Assembly (NCBI GenBank): GCA_046533095.1
Contig: JAJQRA010000017.1
Span: 191,947-255,946, forward strand
Direction: 5' to 3'
DNA: 64,000 nucleotides
Source: ZAX-1 sp046533095
GTDB taxonomy: Bacteria > Bacillota > Clostridia > Lachnospirales > Lachnospiraceae
The translations under genes were made by a program, and so were the position numbers. The notes under the pieces were generated by a model. That model saw only the letters and a list, made by a program, of their open reading frames with translations. It had not been told where the DNA came from and did not search any database. Positions 8,967 through 18,259 of this stretch are shown here, piece by piece (position 1 is the first letter of the stretch; every line of letters begins with the position of its first letter).

Positions 8967-10340
8967 ATGAAAAAATCACTAAAAGCAGCAGCCCTATTAT
9001 TGTCGTTATCAATGTTTTTGACAGCTTGTGGCAGCACAACGAATGAGGAAACACCGGAAGCAACAGACGAGGCAAAAACAAACGATGCGGCAGCAGACGA
9101 GGGTGCGGCAGACGATGATGCGGCAGCAGACACATCATCAGATGAGAAAATTACATTGACGCTTTGGCATCAATCCGTTGGGGAAACAGACCCATCGGCA
9201 AAAATTTTATCAGAATTAATTACACAATGGAACGAAGAGCATCCAAATGTTCAAATTGAAGAAGATGGCGTAACAGGCGAGCAATACAAAACGAAGATTA
9301 AGACAGCACTTGCAGGTGGAGAGGCACCGGATTTGTTCTATATGTGGGGCGGAAGTTTCGTTCAGCCATATATAAAAGCAGACAATATTTTAGCGATTGA
9401 CGACTACATAAGCGATGAAGTTGTTTCGGCAATGTTGCCGGGAACCGTAGATGCGGTTACAGTAGACGGCAAGATCTATAGTTTGCCATGCTATACCCAT
9501 ATTGCAAGCTTGTATTGCAACACAGAATTATTTGAGCAGGCAGGCGTAGCGATTCCAACAACATATGCTGAACTGCTAGATGCTGCAAAAGCTTTAAAAG
9601 CTGCAGGGATTACGCCGGCAGTCCTTGGTGAAAAAGACCGTTGGCCAGGTATGTATTGGTTTGATATTATTGCAATGCGTGAAGTGGGAAATGAGGCGGC
9701 AGTTGCAGCAATGAAAGACCCATCTAAATTCAATACGCCGGAATTTATCGAGGCAGCAAGAAAAGCACAGGAATTAGTAGATGCCGGATTGTTTAACGAG
9801 AGTATGTTCAGCATGAGCTATGATGAAATGCTCGGTGCATTCAACCAAGGTGCGGCAGCGATGATGTATCAGGCAAACTGGATTCATGCAGGGATTGAAG
9901 CTGATTCATCTGCAGTAAAAGGAAAAATAACGCCCGTGACATTCCCGGTATTTGAAGGTGCAAAAGGCACGAAATCCGAAATATTTGGCGGCGGTATTGA
10001 CAGCTATTATGTTAACAGTGCGACACAGCATCCACAAGAAGCAGTAGAATTCTTATCATTCTTTAGTGAAAATCTTGGAAGACAAGGATACTTAGCAGGG
10101 GCAGGACTGCCATGCTGGAACACAGACGATTTAGATACATCTGTACTAACCGATTTAGATCAAGAAGTTGCATCTATCATGAGCGAAGCTACATCATTTG
10201 TTACATGGTGGGATAATATCCTTCCTGCTGATTCTTCAGAAACACATAAAAACCTAATTGCGGATCTATTCGCAAAAAATATCACACCGGAAGAATTTTG
10301 TTTAGAAATGTCAAAAATAGCTCCATCTGAAATAGAATAA
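8967..10340 (+). CDS. Sugar ABC transporter, substrate-binding lipoprotein (CUT1)
   Basis: A 457-residue extracellular receptor for an oligosaccharide importer. The ATG at 8967 follows AAGGAGGAAAT; the signal peptide ends in the lipobox LTAC at about residue 21. Next comes an acidic, low-complexity spacer rich in Ala, Asp, Glu and Thr (residues 25-58), which tethers the binding domain. The SBP_bac_1 fold shows LTLWHQSV, GGEAPDLFYMWGG and a late GAGLPCWN motif. Two permeases follow and a GH51 arabinofuranosidase is next, so an arabino-oligosaccharide is a reasonable but unproven ligand. Confidence 0.88.
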   Translation: MKKSLKAAALLLSLSMFLTACGSTTNEETPEATDEAKTNDAAADEGAADDDAAADTSSDEKITLTLWHQSVGETDPSAKILSELITQWNEEHPNVQIEEDGVTGEQYKTKIKTALAGGEAPDLFYMWGGSFVQPYIKADNILAIDDYISDEVVSAMLPGTVDAVTVDGKIYSLPCYTHIASLYCNTELFEQAGVAIPTTYAELLDAAKALKAAGITPAVLGEKDRWPGMYWFDIIAMREVGNEAAVAAMKDPSKFNTPEFIEAARKAQELVDAGLFNESMFSMSYDEMLGAFNQGAAAMMYQANWIHAGIEADSSAVKGKITPVTFPVFEGAKGTKSEIFGGGIDSYYVNSATQHPQEAVEFLSFFSENLGRQGYLAGAGLPCWNTDDLDTSVLTDLDQEVASIMSEATSFVTWWDNILPADSSETHKNLIADLFAKNITPEEFCLEMSKIAPSEIE

Positions 10341-10376
10341 AGCAAAAAAGGCTACCAGATAGGAGGTTATGATAAT

Positions 10377-11246
10377 ATGAAGTCGGTTTTTTCGAATAAA
10401 AAGGCAATTGCAGTGTTTGTTATACCAACAATGCTCATTTACATCACAATTGTAATCGTTCCCGTTTTTATTTCTTCCTACTACAGTTTACTTGATTGGG
10501 ATGGGATTGGAGATGGAATCTTTGTTGGACTTAAAAATTATATAGAATTATTTGCTGATACGAGGTTTTTAAATTCAGTCAAGAACTCGACGCTGTTTGC
10601 GTTTGTATCCATTTTTATACAATTGCCGATTTCGTTGTTCTTAGCGTTGGTATTGTCCGCATCCATAAAAGGGGAAAAATTTTACCGTACCGTCTACTTT
10701 ATTCCAGTTGTTATTTCAACGGTTGTAATCGGACAGCTTTGGACAAAAATTTATAATGCGGACTATGGGCTTCTAAATACATTTTTAAATGCAGTAGGAC
10801 TTGAAAATTTAGCACAAGACTGGTTGGGGCAAAAAAAGACGGCGCTTGTAAGTGCGTTTATCCCTATTTTGTGGCAATATGTAGGATATCATATGCTGTT
10901 GATGTATGCTGGTGCAAAATCCATATCGAAAGAGATTTTTGAGGCGGCAGAGATAGATGGTGCATCTAAGATGCAAGTGGCAGGACTCATCACGGTTCCT
11001 TTGATTAAGCCAGTGCTAAAAGTATGTATCACATTTTCCTTAATCGGTGCATTAAAGGTATTCGATCTGGTCTATGTATTGACAAATGGAGGTCCATTTT
11101 TTTCAACCGAAGTACCGAGTACTTACATGTATACGAGCATATTTGATTCCTATAAATATGGTTATGGAAGTGCAATGTCCGTTTTTATTATCATTGAATG
11201 TCTGGTAGTCACACTGTTGTTTAATAAATTATTTAAAACAGAATAG
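10377..11246 (+). CDS. Sugar ABC transporter permease, MalF-like (CUT1)
   Basis: A 289-residue inner-membrane subunit with six hydrophobic segments. The cytoplasmic EAA motif is visible as EAAEIDGASKMQVAGLITVP near residue 190. It has the short form without the long MalF periplasmic domain. The RBS AGGAGG lies 12 bp before the ATG. It sits between the binding-protein gene and the MalG-like gene, and forms the channel with the latter. No ATPase gene is present in the operon, so a shared MsmX-type ATPase encoded elsewhere is inferred. Confidence 0.88.
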   Translation: MKSVFSNKKAIAVFVIPTMLIYITIVIVPVFISSYYSLLDWDGIGDGIFVGLKNYIELFADTRFLNSVKNSTLFAFVSIFIQLPISLFLALVLSASIKGEKFYRTVYFIPVVISTVVIGQLWTKIYNADYGLLNTFLNAVGLENLAQDWLGQKKTALVSAFIPILWQYVGYHMLLMYAGAKSISKEIFEAAEIDGASKMQVAGLITVPLIKPVLKVCITFSLIGALKVFDLVYVLTNGGPFFSTEVPSTYMYTSIFDSYKYGYGSAMSVFIIIECLVVTLLFNKLFKTE

Positions 11247-11262
11247 GAAAGGGGAAAATGAC

Positions 11263-12105
11263 ATGAATGTACCCAAACGTCAATTCAAACTAGGTAGACT
11301 GGTTTTGCAGATTTTTCTTATATTTTATGCAATCATACAGATTTATCCATTGGTATGGCTGGGGTTGTTTTCCCTAAAAGATAATGGAGAAATATTTGGA
11401 GGAAATATAGCCGGATTGCCGCAAAAATATCTGTGGTCTAATTATGCCAATGCATTTTCGCAGGGAAATGTAATGAAATATTTTTTGAATAGCGTATTTG
11501 TAACCGCAGTAACGATTTTGCTGGTTGTACTGCTCTCCTCAATGACATCGTATGCAATAAGCAGAATGCAGTGGAAATTAAGTGGATTGGCCATGACAAT
11601 CATTTTGTTAGGCATGATGGTGCCAATCCATGCAGCACTGCTGCCCTTGTTTACGGTATTAAAAAACTTGAAATTGCTCAATACCTATTGGGCGCTTGTA
11701 ATCCCCTATGTCGCATTTGGAATACCGCTGGCAGTCGTCATTTTCAATGGATTTATCAGTGGAATACCAAGAGAGCTTGAAGAGGCGGCGACTATTGATG
11801 GCTGTGGGATCTATAAGATATATTTTAACATGATTTTGCCACTTCTACGCCCTGTTATCGCAACTGTTTCGATTCTTACCTTCATCTCTTCATGGAACGA
11901 ATTGATGTTTGCCATTACATTTATTAATAAAAAAGAATTTAAGACATTGACCGTTGGCATTATGGGAATGGTTGGAAGCTATGTTACGGAATGGGGTCCA
12001 ATCGGAGCCGGGCTTATGATTGCAACACTACCTACCATTATAATTTACGTCCTACTAAGCAAACAAGTGCAAGAAAGTATTGCGGCAGGAGCCATTAAAG
12101 GGTAA
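11263..12105 (+). CDS. Sugar ABC transporter permease, MalG-like (CUT1)
   Basis: A 280-residue membrane protein, the second half of the importer channel. It has six hydrophobic segments, the EAA loop EAATIDGCGIYKIYFNMILP near residue 170 and the characteristic C-terminus AAGAIKG. It starts 16 bp after the MalF-like gene with GAAAGGGGAAA as ribosome site. Its last codons are the source of a repeat array that runs on for more than 200 bp. Confidence 0.88.
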   Translation: MNVPKRQFKLGRLVLQIFLIFYAIIQIYPLVWLGLFSLKDNGEIFGGNIAGLPQKYLWSNYANAFSQGNVMKYFLNSVFVTAVTILLVVLLSSMTSYAISRMQWKLSGLAMTIILLGMMVPIHAALLPLFTVLKNLKLLNTYWALVIPYVAFGIPLAVVIFNGFISGIPRELEEAATIDGCGIYKIYFNMILPLLRPVIATVSILTFISSWNELMFAITFINKKEFKTLTVGIMGMVGSYVTEWGPIGAGLMIATLPTIIIYVLLSKQVQESIAAGAIKG

Positions 12106-12345
12106 AGGCGATAAGCTGAGCGGCAAGAGAATTAAAGACAAATCTTAAGCGCAGCCCGTCAAAAGGCAATCAGTAAAGGCGATAAGTTGAGCGGTAGGAG
12201 CCATTAAAGGGTAAAGGCGATAAGTTGAGCGGCAGGAGCCATTAAGCTGTGCCTACAGGCTGTGGGAACCCCGCAAGAGGGCGTAAAGGCGACAAGCTGA
12301 GCAGCAGGAGCCATTAAGGGTAAAGGCGATAAGTTGAAACGTGTA
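12082..12345 (+). repeat. Nested tandem repeats derived from the permease 3' end
   Basis: Copies or near copies of GCGGCAGGAGCCATTAA, which is the permease's own last coding stretch, begin at 12082, 12120, 12191, 12229 and 12301. Spacings alternate 38 and 71-72 bp, so the array is a 109-110-bp higher-order unit with a 38-bp subunit. Each copy continues with GGTAAAGGCGATAAG or similar. The array has no open frame of interest. It is a repeated duplication of a gene's stop-codon region. Confidence 0.75.
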
Positions 12346-12395
12346 AGACTTATCGCAAGAAAGTGGTGGCGGCGCTCATCGGAAAAGGAAGAAAT

Positions 12396-12525
12396 GATAG
12401 GATAGAAAGTGGGAGAAGTGAAAAGATAGGATAGAAAAGGATAGGATAGAAAAAGATAGGATAGAAAAAGATAGGATAGAAAAGGATAGGATAGAAAAGG
12501 ATAGGATAGAAAAAGATAGGATAGG
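12396..12525 (+). repeat. 15-bp purine-rich tandem repeat ahead of the GH51 gene
   Basis: GATAGGATAG recurs at 12425, 12440, 12455, 12470, 12485, 12500 and 12515, an exact 15-bp period, with one outlying copy at 12396. The connecting bases are AAAAA or AAAAG. The last unit merges into TAGGTGAT, which is the ribosome binding site of the GH51 gene starting at 12533. Because each unit contains AGGATAG, the mRNA leader carries several weak Shine-Dalgarno-like sequences. Copy number may vary between strains. Confidence 0.85.
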
Positions 12526-12532
12526 TGATAAT

Positions 12533-14029
12533 TTGGAAAAGGCAAAAGTTACGGTAGAAGAAGGTGCCATTATTTCACAGATTGATAAACGACTGTATGG
12601 CTCTTTTATAGAGCATTTAGGCAGGGCAGTCTATCATGGAATTTATGAACCTGCCCATAAATTGGCTGACGAACAAGGATTTCGTAAAGATGTTTTAAAA
12701 ATGGTGTCAGAGTTAAATGTTCCTATCGTAAGATATCCAGGAGGCAACTTTGTGTCTGGATATCGGTGGGAAGATGGAATTGGAGAACCGGCTTTGCGGC
12801 CACGGCGCTTAGATTTGGCATGGCAAACTTTGGAAACCAATCAGGTTGGACTAAATGAATTTTGCGATTGGGCAAGGAAAGCAAATACAAAAGTGATGAT
12901 GGCAGTCAACCTAGGGACGCGTGGAATAAGCGAGGCAGTTGATATTTTAGAATATTGCAATCGTGCTAAGGGCAGCTACTGGAGTGATTTGCGTAATGCG
13001 CATGGATATGAAAAACCACATAATATCAAGACATGGTGTCTGGGCAATGAAATGGATGGCGATTGGCAGATAGGACATAAAACCGCCTATGAGTATGGGC
13101 GGTTGGCGAATGAAACTGGGAAGGCAATGAAATTATTGGATAGCGACATTGAACTAGTTGCTTGTGGCAGTTCTAGTAAGCATATGGATACCTATGGCGA
13201 TTGGGAAGAAACCGTTTTGCGGGAATCTTATGATACCGTTGATTATCTGTCCTTGCACCAATACTATGACAATAAGGCGAATAACAGTCAAGACTTTTTG
13301 AGCAAAGGCGTAGAGATGGATGCGTTTATCAAAGAAGTCGTTTCCATTTGCGATAGTGTGCAGGCAAAATTAAAAAAGAAGAAGAAAATCAATCTTTCGT
13401 TTGATGAATGGAATGTATGGTATCATTCGGAAGAAGCTGATAAAATGCTTTCAAAGTGGACACAAAGCCCACACCGGCTAGAAGACATTTATAATTTTGA
13501 AGATGCAGTGCTTATTGGCTCCATGCTGATTACGTTAATCAATAATTCTAACAGGGTTAAGATGGCATGCCTGGCGCAGCTTGTCAATGTACTGGCACCG
13601 ATTATGACAGTAGATAACGCAGGCGTATGGCGGCAGACGATTTATTATCCATTTGCACATGCGGCTAAATTTGGACACGGAAAGGCATTGCGCACAGAGA
13701 TCCAATCGCCAAAATATTCTTCTGAAAGCTTTTGCGATGTTAATGCAATAGACTGTGCCGTTGTGCAAAATGAAAATGGCGAACTTACCATATTTAGTGT
13801 AAATCGTCAAATAGGCGCTAATATTCAAGTGGAATTTGACTTTAGAAGTTTTAAAGCAAGCACGGTGATAGAGGAAATCTTATATTGGCATCCCGACTTG
13901 AAAGCGGTAAATGGTTCGGATGAAAGTAGTAATATCGTTCCGCATAACGTAACTACGGCTCAATTAGAAAAGGGAATTGCCCGCACAATGATCCCTGGAG
14001 GGGCTTGGCATGTTTTGCGTGTGAAATGA
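12533..14029 (+). CDS. abfA: Alpha-L-arabinofuranosidase, GH51
   Basis: A 498-residue cytoplasmic enzyme that removes terminal arabinofuranose from arabino-oligosaccharides with retention of configuration. The acid/base Glu is in GNEMDGDW (E173) and the nucleophile is in FDEWNVWY (E292), both intact. The N-terminal segment FIEHLGRAVYHGIYEP and RYPGGNFVSGY are GH51 hallmarks, and a C-terminal beta-sandwich follows. The start is TTG at 12533 with TAGGTGAT as ribosome site; there is no signal peptide. It follows the sugar importer, which fits uptake before cleavage. Confidence 0.93.
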   Translation: MEKAKVTVEEGAIISQIDKRLYGSFIEHLGRAVYHGIYEPAHKLADEQGFRKDVLKMVSELNVPIVRYPGGNFVSGYRWEDGIGEPALRPRRLDLAWQTLETNQVGLNEFCDWARKANTKVMMAVNLGTRGISEAVDILEYCNRAKGSYWSDLRNAHGYEKPHNIKTWCLGNEMDGDWQIGHKTAYEYGRLANETGKAMKLLDSDIELVACGSSSKHMDTYGDWEETVLRESYDTVDYLSLHQYYDNKANNSQDFLSKGVEMDAFIKEVVSICDSVQAKLKKKKKINLSFDEWNVWYHSEEADKMLSKWTQSPHRLEDIYNFEDAVLIGSMLITLINNSNRVKMACLAQLVNVLAPIMTVDNAGVWRQTIYYPFAHAAKFGHGKALRTEIQSPKYSSESFCDVNAIDCAVVQNENGELTIFSVNRQIGANIQVEFDFRSFKASTVIEEILYWHPDLKAVNGSDESSNIVPHNVTTAQLEKGIARTMIPGGAWHVLRVK

Positions 14030-14127
14030 AATAGCTATCAGGAAAGTATTTGCATGATGTTGACGCAACAGTTGATCGTTGCGTTTGATGCGTGAAATGA
14101 AATCGTTATCAGGAAAGTGCTTGCATG
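14020..14127 (+). repeat. 71-bp duplication across the GH51 stop codon
   Basis: GTGAAATGAAATAGCTATCA at 14021 recurs at 14092 with a few changes, followed in both by GGAAAGT and TTGCATGA. The first copy includes the GH51 stop codon. This is another small tandem duplication at a gene end. The remainder up to 14316 (about 190 bp) shows no gene. Confidence 0.65.
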
Positions 14128-14316
14128 AGCGGAACGCCTAAGCGAATACAAGGAATGAATGCCTGTGAAGCAATTAAAAAGGCTATTTGGGGTAATTTGG
14201 AGCTTATGTTCAAAGTGTGTCGCTGTTTTTTATGATAAAAGACAGATAAAGGCCAAGGTATCAGCCATATATTATGGAAAGAATGTTTTTGAAATAATAA
14301 AAAGGCTGGGGCTAAA

Positions 14317-14907
14317 ATGAATAATCCTAAATTTGAAAATCTATTAAATCTGGCACTGGAGGCGACAGAGCAGGAGCGGGAAAAATCCAACCAGCTCAAG
14401 GTAGGCTATTCTGCAGAAGAGAAGACATGGGAATTGATTGTAAAATATTCCGGCAACATAAAACGCCTAGCAGAGATGAATGAAAATATTAAAATAGTAG
14501 AGTTGATGAACGAATATGCAATTGTGACAGTGCCGGAAAACTTAATCGATATCCTGGCAGATGCCATAGAAGTGGAATATGTAGAAAAGCCAAAGCGTCT
14601 TATCTTTTCCGTGTGGCAAGGGATACAGGCATCCTGTATCAACTCCCTGCAAACGGCTGAATATGACTTGACGGGGAAACAGGTCATTGTGGCGATGATT
14701 GATTCCGGAATCGATTACTGGCATCCAGATTTTCGCAATCCAAATGGAACAACCCGCATTTTGAATTTATGGGATCAGGCTTTAGACCGGGAATTTGATA
14801 TGGAACAAATAAACGAGGCATTAGCGCAAGGTAGCGAGGAGGAAGGCTATCGCCTAGTGCCTAGCCGTGACCCATCCGGACACGGAACACATGTTGCAGG
14901 ATGGTAG
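14317..14907 (+). CDS. S8 subtilase, N-terminal part, interrupted by mobile element
   Basis: This is the first 189 codons of a subtilisin-family protease similar in layout to the Csp germination proteases of clostridia, followed by 7 codons from the inserted element, of which the first few are shared. Residues 1-100 look like the propeptide. The catalytic Asp is D129 in VAMIDSGID, and the catalytic His is H189 in the SGHGTH motif. The frame then runs into element DNA and stops at TAG 14905. The remaining two thirds, with the Ser, lie at 20358-21488. Joining the halves at the shared 12-bp core gives a continuous 565-residue protease. As it stands it cannot be active. Confidence 0.85.
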   Translation: MNNPKFENLLNLALEATEQEREKSNQLKVGYSAEEKTWELIVKYSGNIKRLAEMNENIKIVELMNEYAIVTVPENLIDILADAIEVEYVEKPKRLIFSVWQGIQASCINSLQTAEYDLTGKQVIVAMIDSGIDYWHPDFRNPNGTTRILNLWDQALDREFDMEQINEALAQGSEEEGYRLVPSRDPSGHGTHVAGW

Positions 14908-14912
14908 CACCA
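14884..14912 (+). other. Left attachment site (attL)
   Basis: Core GGAACACATGTT at 14884-14895, followed inside the element by GTAGCACCA at 14904-14912. That arm is the exact inverted partner of TGGTGCTAC at the right end, as expected for the two arms of an attP site. Confidence 0.8.
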
Positions 14913-15114
14913 TAAGTATTTTCTGCCTTGAAAACGGACGCTCGGCTATTGAAAATTCTGAACGGAAAATTTTCGTTCTTTTTATTTTTTTCATTCATTT
15001 TATTTTTTCGTTCTTTTCATTCTTTTTATTCATTTGAAGTCTATGCTATTTGGCTATGACGAAAATTCTATCTGTCGGCGCATTCTTGACGCGTTGAAAT
15101 TTGCGTCTAAGCCC

Positions 15115-16458
15115 TTATGCCAAATCTTTTTTCAAAGCCCTTATCCCAAGAGGCAGCGACAGCACAAACGTGAGAAGGTCTGCAATCGGAGTAGAAAGCT
15201 GAATCCCCAATATACCAAGCATCGGAACGGTAATCAGCAAGAGCGGGATTAAAAACAGCCCTTGCCGGGCAAACGCGAGTATACTTGCCGGAATCGCCTT
15301 GCCGATGGTTTGGAGCAAAAAACTGACGAGCAGAATCCACCCTAAAAGCGGAAAGCTAAAACATTGTGCCCGGAGTGCAAACGAGCCGACGCGGAGGACT
15401 TCCGGGTCGTCAGCACGAAATATGGCTATGATATTCGGCGCGAAAATAAAGCAAACTACGGAAGCGATAAGTAGTATTGCTGTAGAAAGCTCCAAGCAGA
15501 AGAAAAACGCCTTTTTCACGCGGTCATAACGTTTTGCACCGTAGTTGAACCCACAAATCGGCTGAAAGCTTTGCCCGAAGCCGATAACAGCCGAACCCGC
15601 AAGCAGGAAAACCCGGTTCACAATCGTGATTGCGGCGATAGCTGCATCGCTGTAAGCGCCAGCCGTCTGATTTAAAACAACTGTGGATACGCTCATAACC
15701 ACCTGGCGGAGTAAGGAGGGGCTGCCTCCACGCAGGATTTCTTTATACGCGCTGACGGATGGTGAGAATTTCGTGAGGTGGATCCGCAGATTGCCCTGAC
15801 TTCGGCAACTGACAAAAAACAGCAGCATGAAGCTTACTGTCTGACTGATGGCGGTGGCGACCGCCGCTCCAGCAACGCCCAGATGAAGCACGAAGATGAA
15901 AAGCGGGTCGAGTGCGACATTTAATACTGCTCCCGCAACCATTCCGATCATACTAAACATCGCACTGCCCTGGTAGCGCAGCAAATTATTCAACATAAAG
16001 GACGTGACCATAAACGGTGCCGCGATAACAATATACCGCAGATAATCCTTCGCGTAGGGTAGTATTGTTTCGGTTGAGCCTAATAACTTTGCAAGCGGAG
16101 TGAGGAATATAGATCCTAACACCGTAATAACAAGCCCGAGCAAGAATGCCGAGACACAACCAGTCGCCGCCATTTTTTCTGCTTCATCGGTATCCTTTGC
16201 GCCCAAGGCGCGGGATATGAAGTTCCCCGTGCCATGGCCGAAAAAGAATCCGACCGCTTGAATGATATTCATGAACGAAAACGATATGCCGACAGCGGCG
16301 GTCGCGCTCGTTCCAAGTGAACTGACGAAATAGGTATCCGCCATATTATACATTGCCGATACCAACATGATGATGACTGTCGGCACAGCGAGTTTGCAAA
16401 CCAAGCGTCCAACGGGCGTGGTAGTCATCATTTCGTGTTTTGCGTCATATTCAGTCAT
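15115..16458 (-). CDS. MATE family multidrug efflux transporter
   Basis: A 447-residue membrane protein with about twelve hydrophobic segments in two homologous halves, a cation-coupled drug exporter by family. The NorM/DinF-type motifs PVGRLVCKLAVPTVIIM at the start, an FFFGHGTGNFISRALG loop, and the second-half motif FGQSFQPICGFNYGAKRY are present. It is the last gene of a minus-strand set after the TetR regulator and the YhgE-like protein, 48 bp from the latter. It is cargo of the element that splits the subtilase. Its substrate is unknown. Confidence 0.88.
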   Translation of the reverse strand: MTEYDAKHEMMTTTPVGRLVCKLAVPTVIIMLVSAMYNMADTYFVSSLGTSATAAVGISFSFMNIIQAVGFFFGHGTGNFISRALGAKDTDEAEKMAATGCVSAFLLGLVITVLGSIFLTPLAKLLGSTETILPYAKDYLRYIVIAAPFMVTSFMLNNLLRYQGSAMFSMIGMVAGAVLNVALDPLFIFVLHLGVAGAAVATAISQTVSFMLLFFVSCRSQGNLRIHLTKFSPSVSAYKEILRGGSPSLLRQVVMSVSTVVLNQTAGAYSDAAIAAITIVNRVFLLAGSAVIGFGQSFQPICGFNYGAKRYDRVKKAFFFCLELSTAILLIASVVCFIFAPNIIAIFRADDPEVLRVGSFALRAQCFSFPLLGWILLVSFLLQTIGKAIPASILAFARQGLFLIPLLLITVPMLGILGIQLSTPIADLLTFVLSLPLGIRALKKDLA

Positions 16459-16506
16459 AATAAAATTCTCCCTTGATCGTATAACTTAGCCATTGAAAAA
16501 TCTCCT

Positions 16507-17661
16507 TTATGCGTTTGCCGCCGCTAATTTCGGTTGCTTCCTGTCTCGTAATGTTTCAACTATAGCGCAAATAGCCAACGCGCCGACTGCGACTGCAAGC
16601 TGTACGGCGAGCGACTGTGAGAGTACTGCGTCATTAACAGGGATGCCGGAAATCGTTTCGCGGAGCGCGTTCAACGAATAGGTGAATGGCACAATCGGAT
16701 GCAAAGCCATAAATAGCCCGCCCTGTGTGAGTTCAGTCGGGAAAGTTCCGCCGCTTGCCGTAAGTTGAAAAATCAGTAGGAACATAGACAGCATTTGCCC
16801 GAACATCCCGAAAACGCTGATAAGTGTCGATACAAGCGCGATTGAGGTTAATGCCGACACGGCAAACGCGGCGAAGGTCAGCAATCCATTTTGTACATCT
16901 ATTCCGAGCATGTAAATTACTGCCGTTAGCAGTGCTGCCTGTACGATGCCAAAAAGGGCATAGAAAAGATAGCGTCCGACAGTCAAGCTTATCCCATTCC
17001 TATTCGGAAATTGCTTTTTATCAACGCGCCGACTAAGTACAAGCGAAATGAGTAGCGCACCTATCCACAGCGCGAGCGATGAAAAATACGGGGCGAAGCC
17101 TGTGCCTGTATTTGCCACGGGGTTAATGTCGGTCGTCACGCCGTCAACGGGATTCGCCACAAATGCCGCAACCGCTTCTCCGCCGGGCAATTTTTCTGCT
17201 ACGCCTTGCGCTATTTGAAACGAGAGCTGCTCTTCGAGACGTTTTTCAATTTGCGCGGCAAGAAGCGTTGCCATAAAATTATTCTTGCTGTCAACGTAGG
17301 TTTCGATCTTCGCTGTCTGCGCTTTTAATATGCTCTCCGAGAAGTTTTCAGGGATAACAAACACGGCATAATACGTCTTTTCTTTTAGTCCATTATCAGC
17401 GGTTTTTCTGTCGGGGAACGACCATTTGACATCAGTGGAAGCGTGAAGCTGCTTTAAAAGGCCCGTGCCATATACTCCGCTGTCCTCATTGACGAACGCA
17501 ACCGGCAAGTTTTCGACGTTTGCATACGGATTCCAAAACGCCTGCAACCAAAATAACGGATACATGATCGGCACAATAAGTATTAGTATGGTCGCGAAAA
17601 TACTGCTTGGCTTATGCAGGCTTGCTTTCAAGCCGTGCGTGAAAATTTGTAGTGCATTCAT
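16507..17661 (-). CDS. YhgE/Pip-type ABC-2 membrane protein
   Basis: A 384-residue protein with one N-terminal transmembrane helix (residues 20-42), a large extracytoplasmic region of about 150 residues, and four or five helices at the C-terminus. The pattern LPVAFVNEDSGVYG and AVFVIPENFSESIL is typical of the YhgE/Pip or ABC-2-type permease family. It is shorter than phage-infection-protein homologues because the coiled middle is absent. It overlaps the TetR gene by 4 bp (translationally coupled). It probably exports a toxic hydrophobic compound and is controlled by that regulator. No ATPase accompanies it. Confidence 0.75.
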   Translation of the reverse strand: MNALQIFTHGLKASLHKPSSIFATILILIVPIMYPLFWLQAFWNPYANVENLPVAFVNEDSGVYGTGLLKQLHASTDVKWSFPDRKTADNGLKEKTYYAVFVIPENFSESILKAQTAKIETYVDSKNNFMATLLAAQIEKRLEEQLSFQIAQGVAEKLPGGEAVAAFVANPVDGVTTDINPVANTGTGFAPYFSSLALWIGALLISLVLSRRVDKKQFPNRNGISLTVGRYLFYALFGIVQAALLTAVIYMLGIDVQNGLLTFAAFAVSALTSIALVSTLISVFGMFGQMLSMFLLIFQLTASGGTFPTELTQGGLFMALHPIVPFTYSLNALRETISGIPVNDAVLSQSLAVQLAVAVGALAICAIVETLRDRKQPKLAAANA

Positions 17662-18230
17662 TGCGGTTTCCTCCTGTAATTGTGTAAAATCAAAATTTGA
17701 CTATCGACAAGTGCGTCAAAACTTGCGTCCACTGTACAATCGGCGTTTTTGAAAAATCCCGCGCTTTCAAGCGCGACAAAGCCGTGCAGTCCGGCGTGAA
17801 AGATTCGTATGAAGTCCGTTTCGCGCGTGGGCGGCAAACCGTAGGGCTTTAAAACCTGCCGAAGCGTATTCGCAAGAGAGTTAAGGGCCGCCCCGCCGTC
17901 AATGGATGCGGCGTTTGTGAAAGTGCGGTACAGCTCGCCGTGTTCGGCTGCGAAACGCCTGTAAGTGTGCGCAATTTCGCGTACGGCGGCTTCTTTTGAC
18001 TGTCCGACCGCTGCATTTTGCACGGCGGCCTCCATACGCGACAGCAGTACACGCGCAAGCTGCTTCCAAACATCCTCAATCCCGCTGACGTGGTTATAGA
18101 GCGATGGTGGCTTCACGCCGAGCGCGTTTGCGAGATTGCTGAGGCTTAGGCTGTAATATCCTTGTTCCTCAACTAAATCGGCGGCGGCTGACATTACCGC
18201 TTCGCCTGTAAGGTTTCGTTGCTTCGGCAT
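17658..18230 (-). CDS. TetR family transcriptional repressor
   Basis: A 190-residue regulator. Residues 10-55 form the TetR helix-turn-helix with SLSNLANALGVKPPSLYNHV; the C-terminal helical domain resembles the WHG/TetR_C_33 type seen next to efflux genes. AAAGGAGGTGCAAT precedes the ATG. Its own promoter carries a palindrome exactly in the -35/-10 spacer, so it very likely represses its own operon of three genes until an inducer binds. Confidence 0.85.
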   Translation of the reverse strand: MPKQRNLTGEAVMSAAADLVEEQGYYSLSLSNLANALGVKPPSLYNHVSGIEDVWKQLARVLLSRMEAAVQNAAVGQSKEAAVREIAHTYRRFAAEHGELYRTFTNAASIDGGAALNSLANTLRQVLKPYGLPPTRETDFIRIFHAGLHGFVALESAGFFKNADCTVDASFDALVDSQILILHNYRRKPQ

Positions 18231-18259
18231 AATTGCACCTCCTTTAACTACGCAATATC

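Noticed and set aside
12396..12525. CRISPR array at the 15-bp repeats
   Set aside because: There are no unique spacers; units are directly adjacent.
12204..12545. Minus-strand open frame with repeats of SYPFLSYLFL
   Set aside because: It is the translation of the 15-bp tandem repeat read backwards and has no ribosome site.
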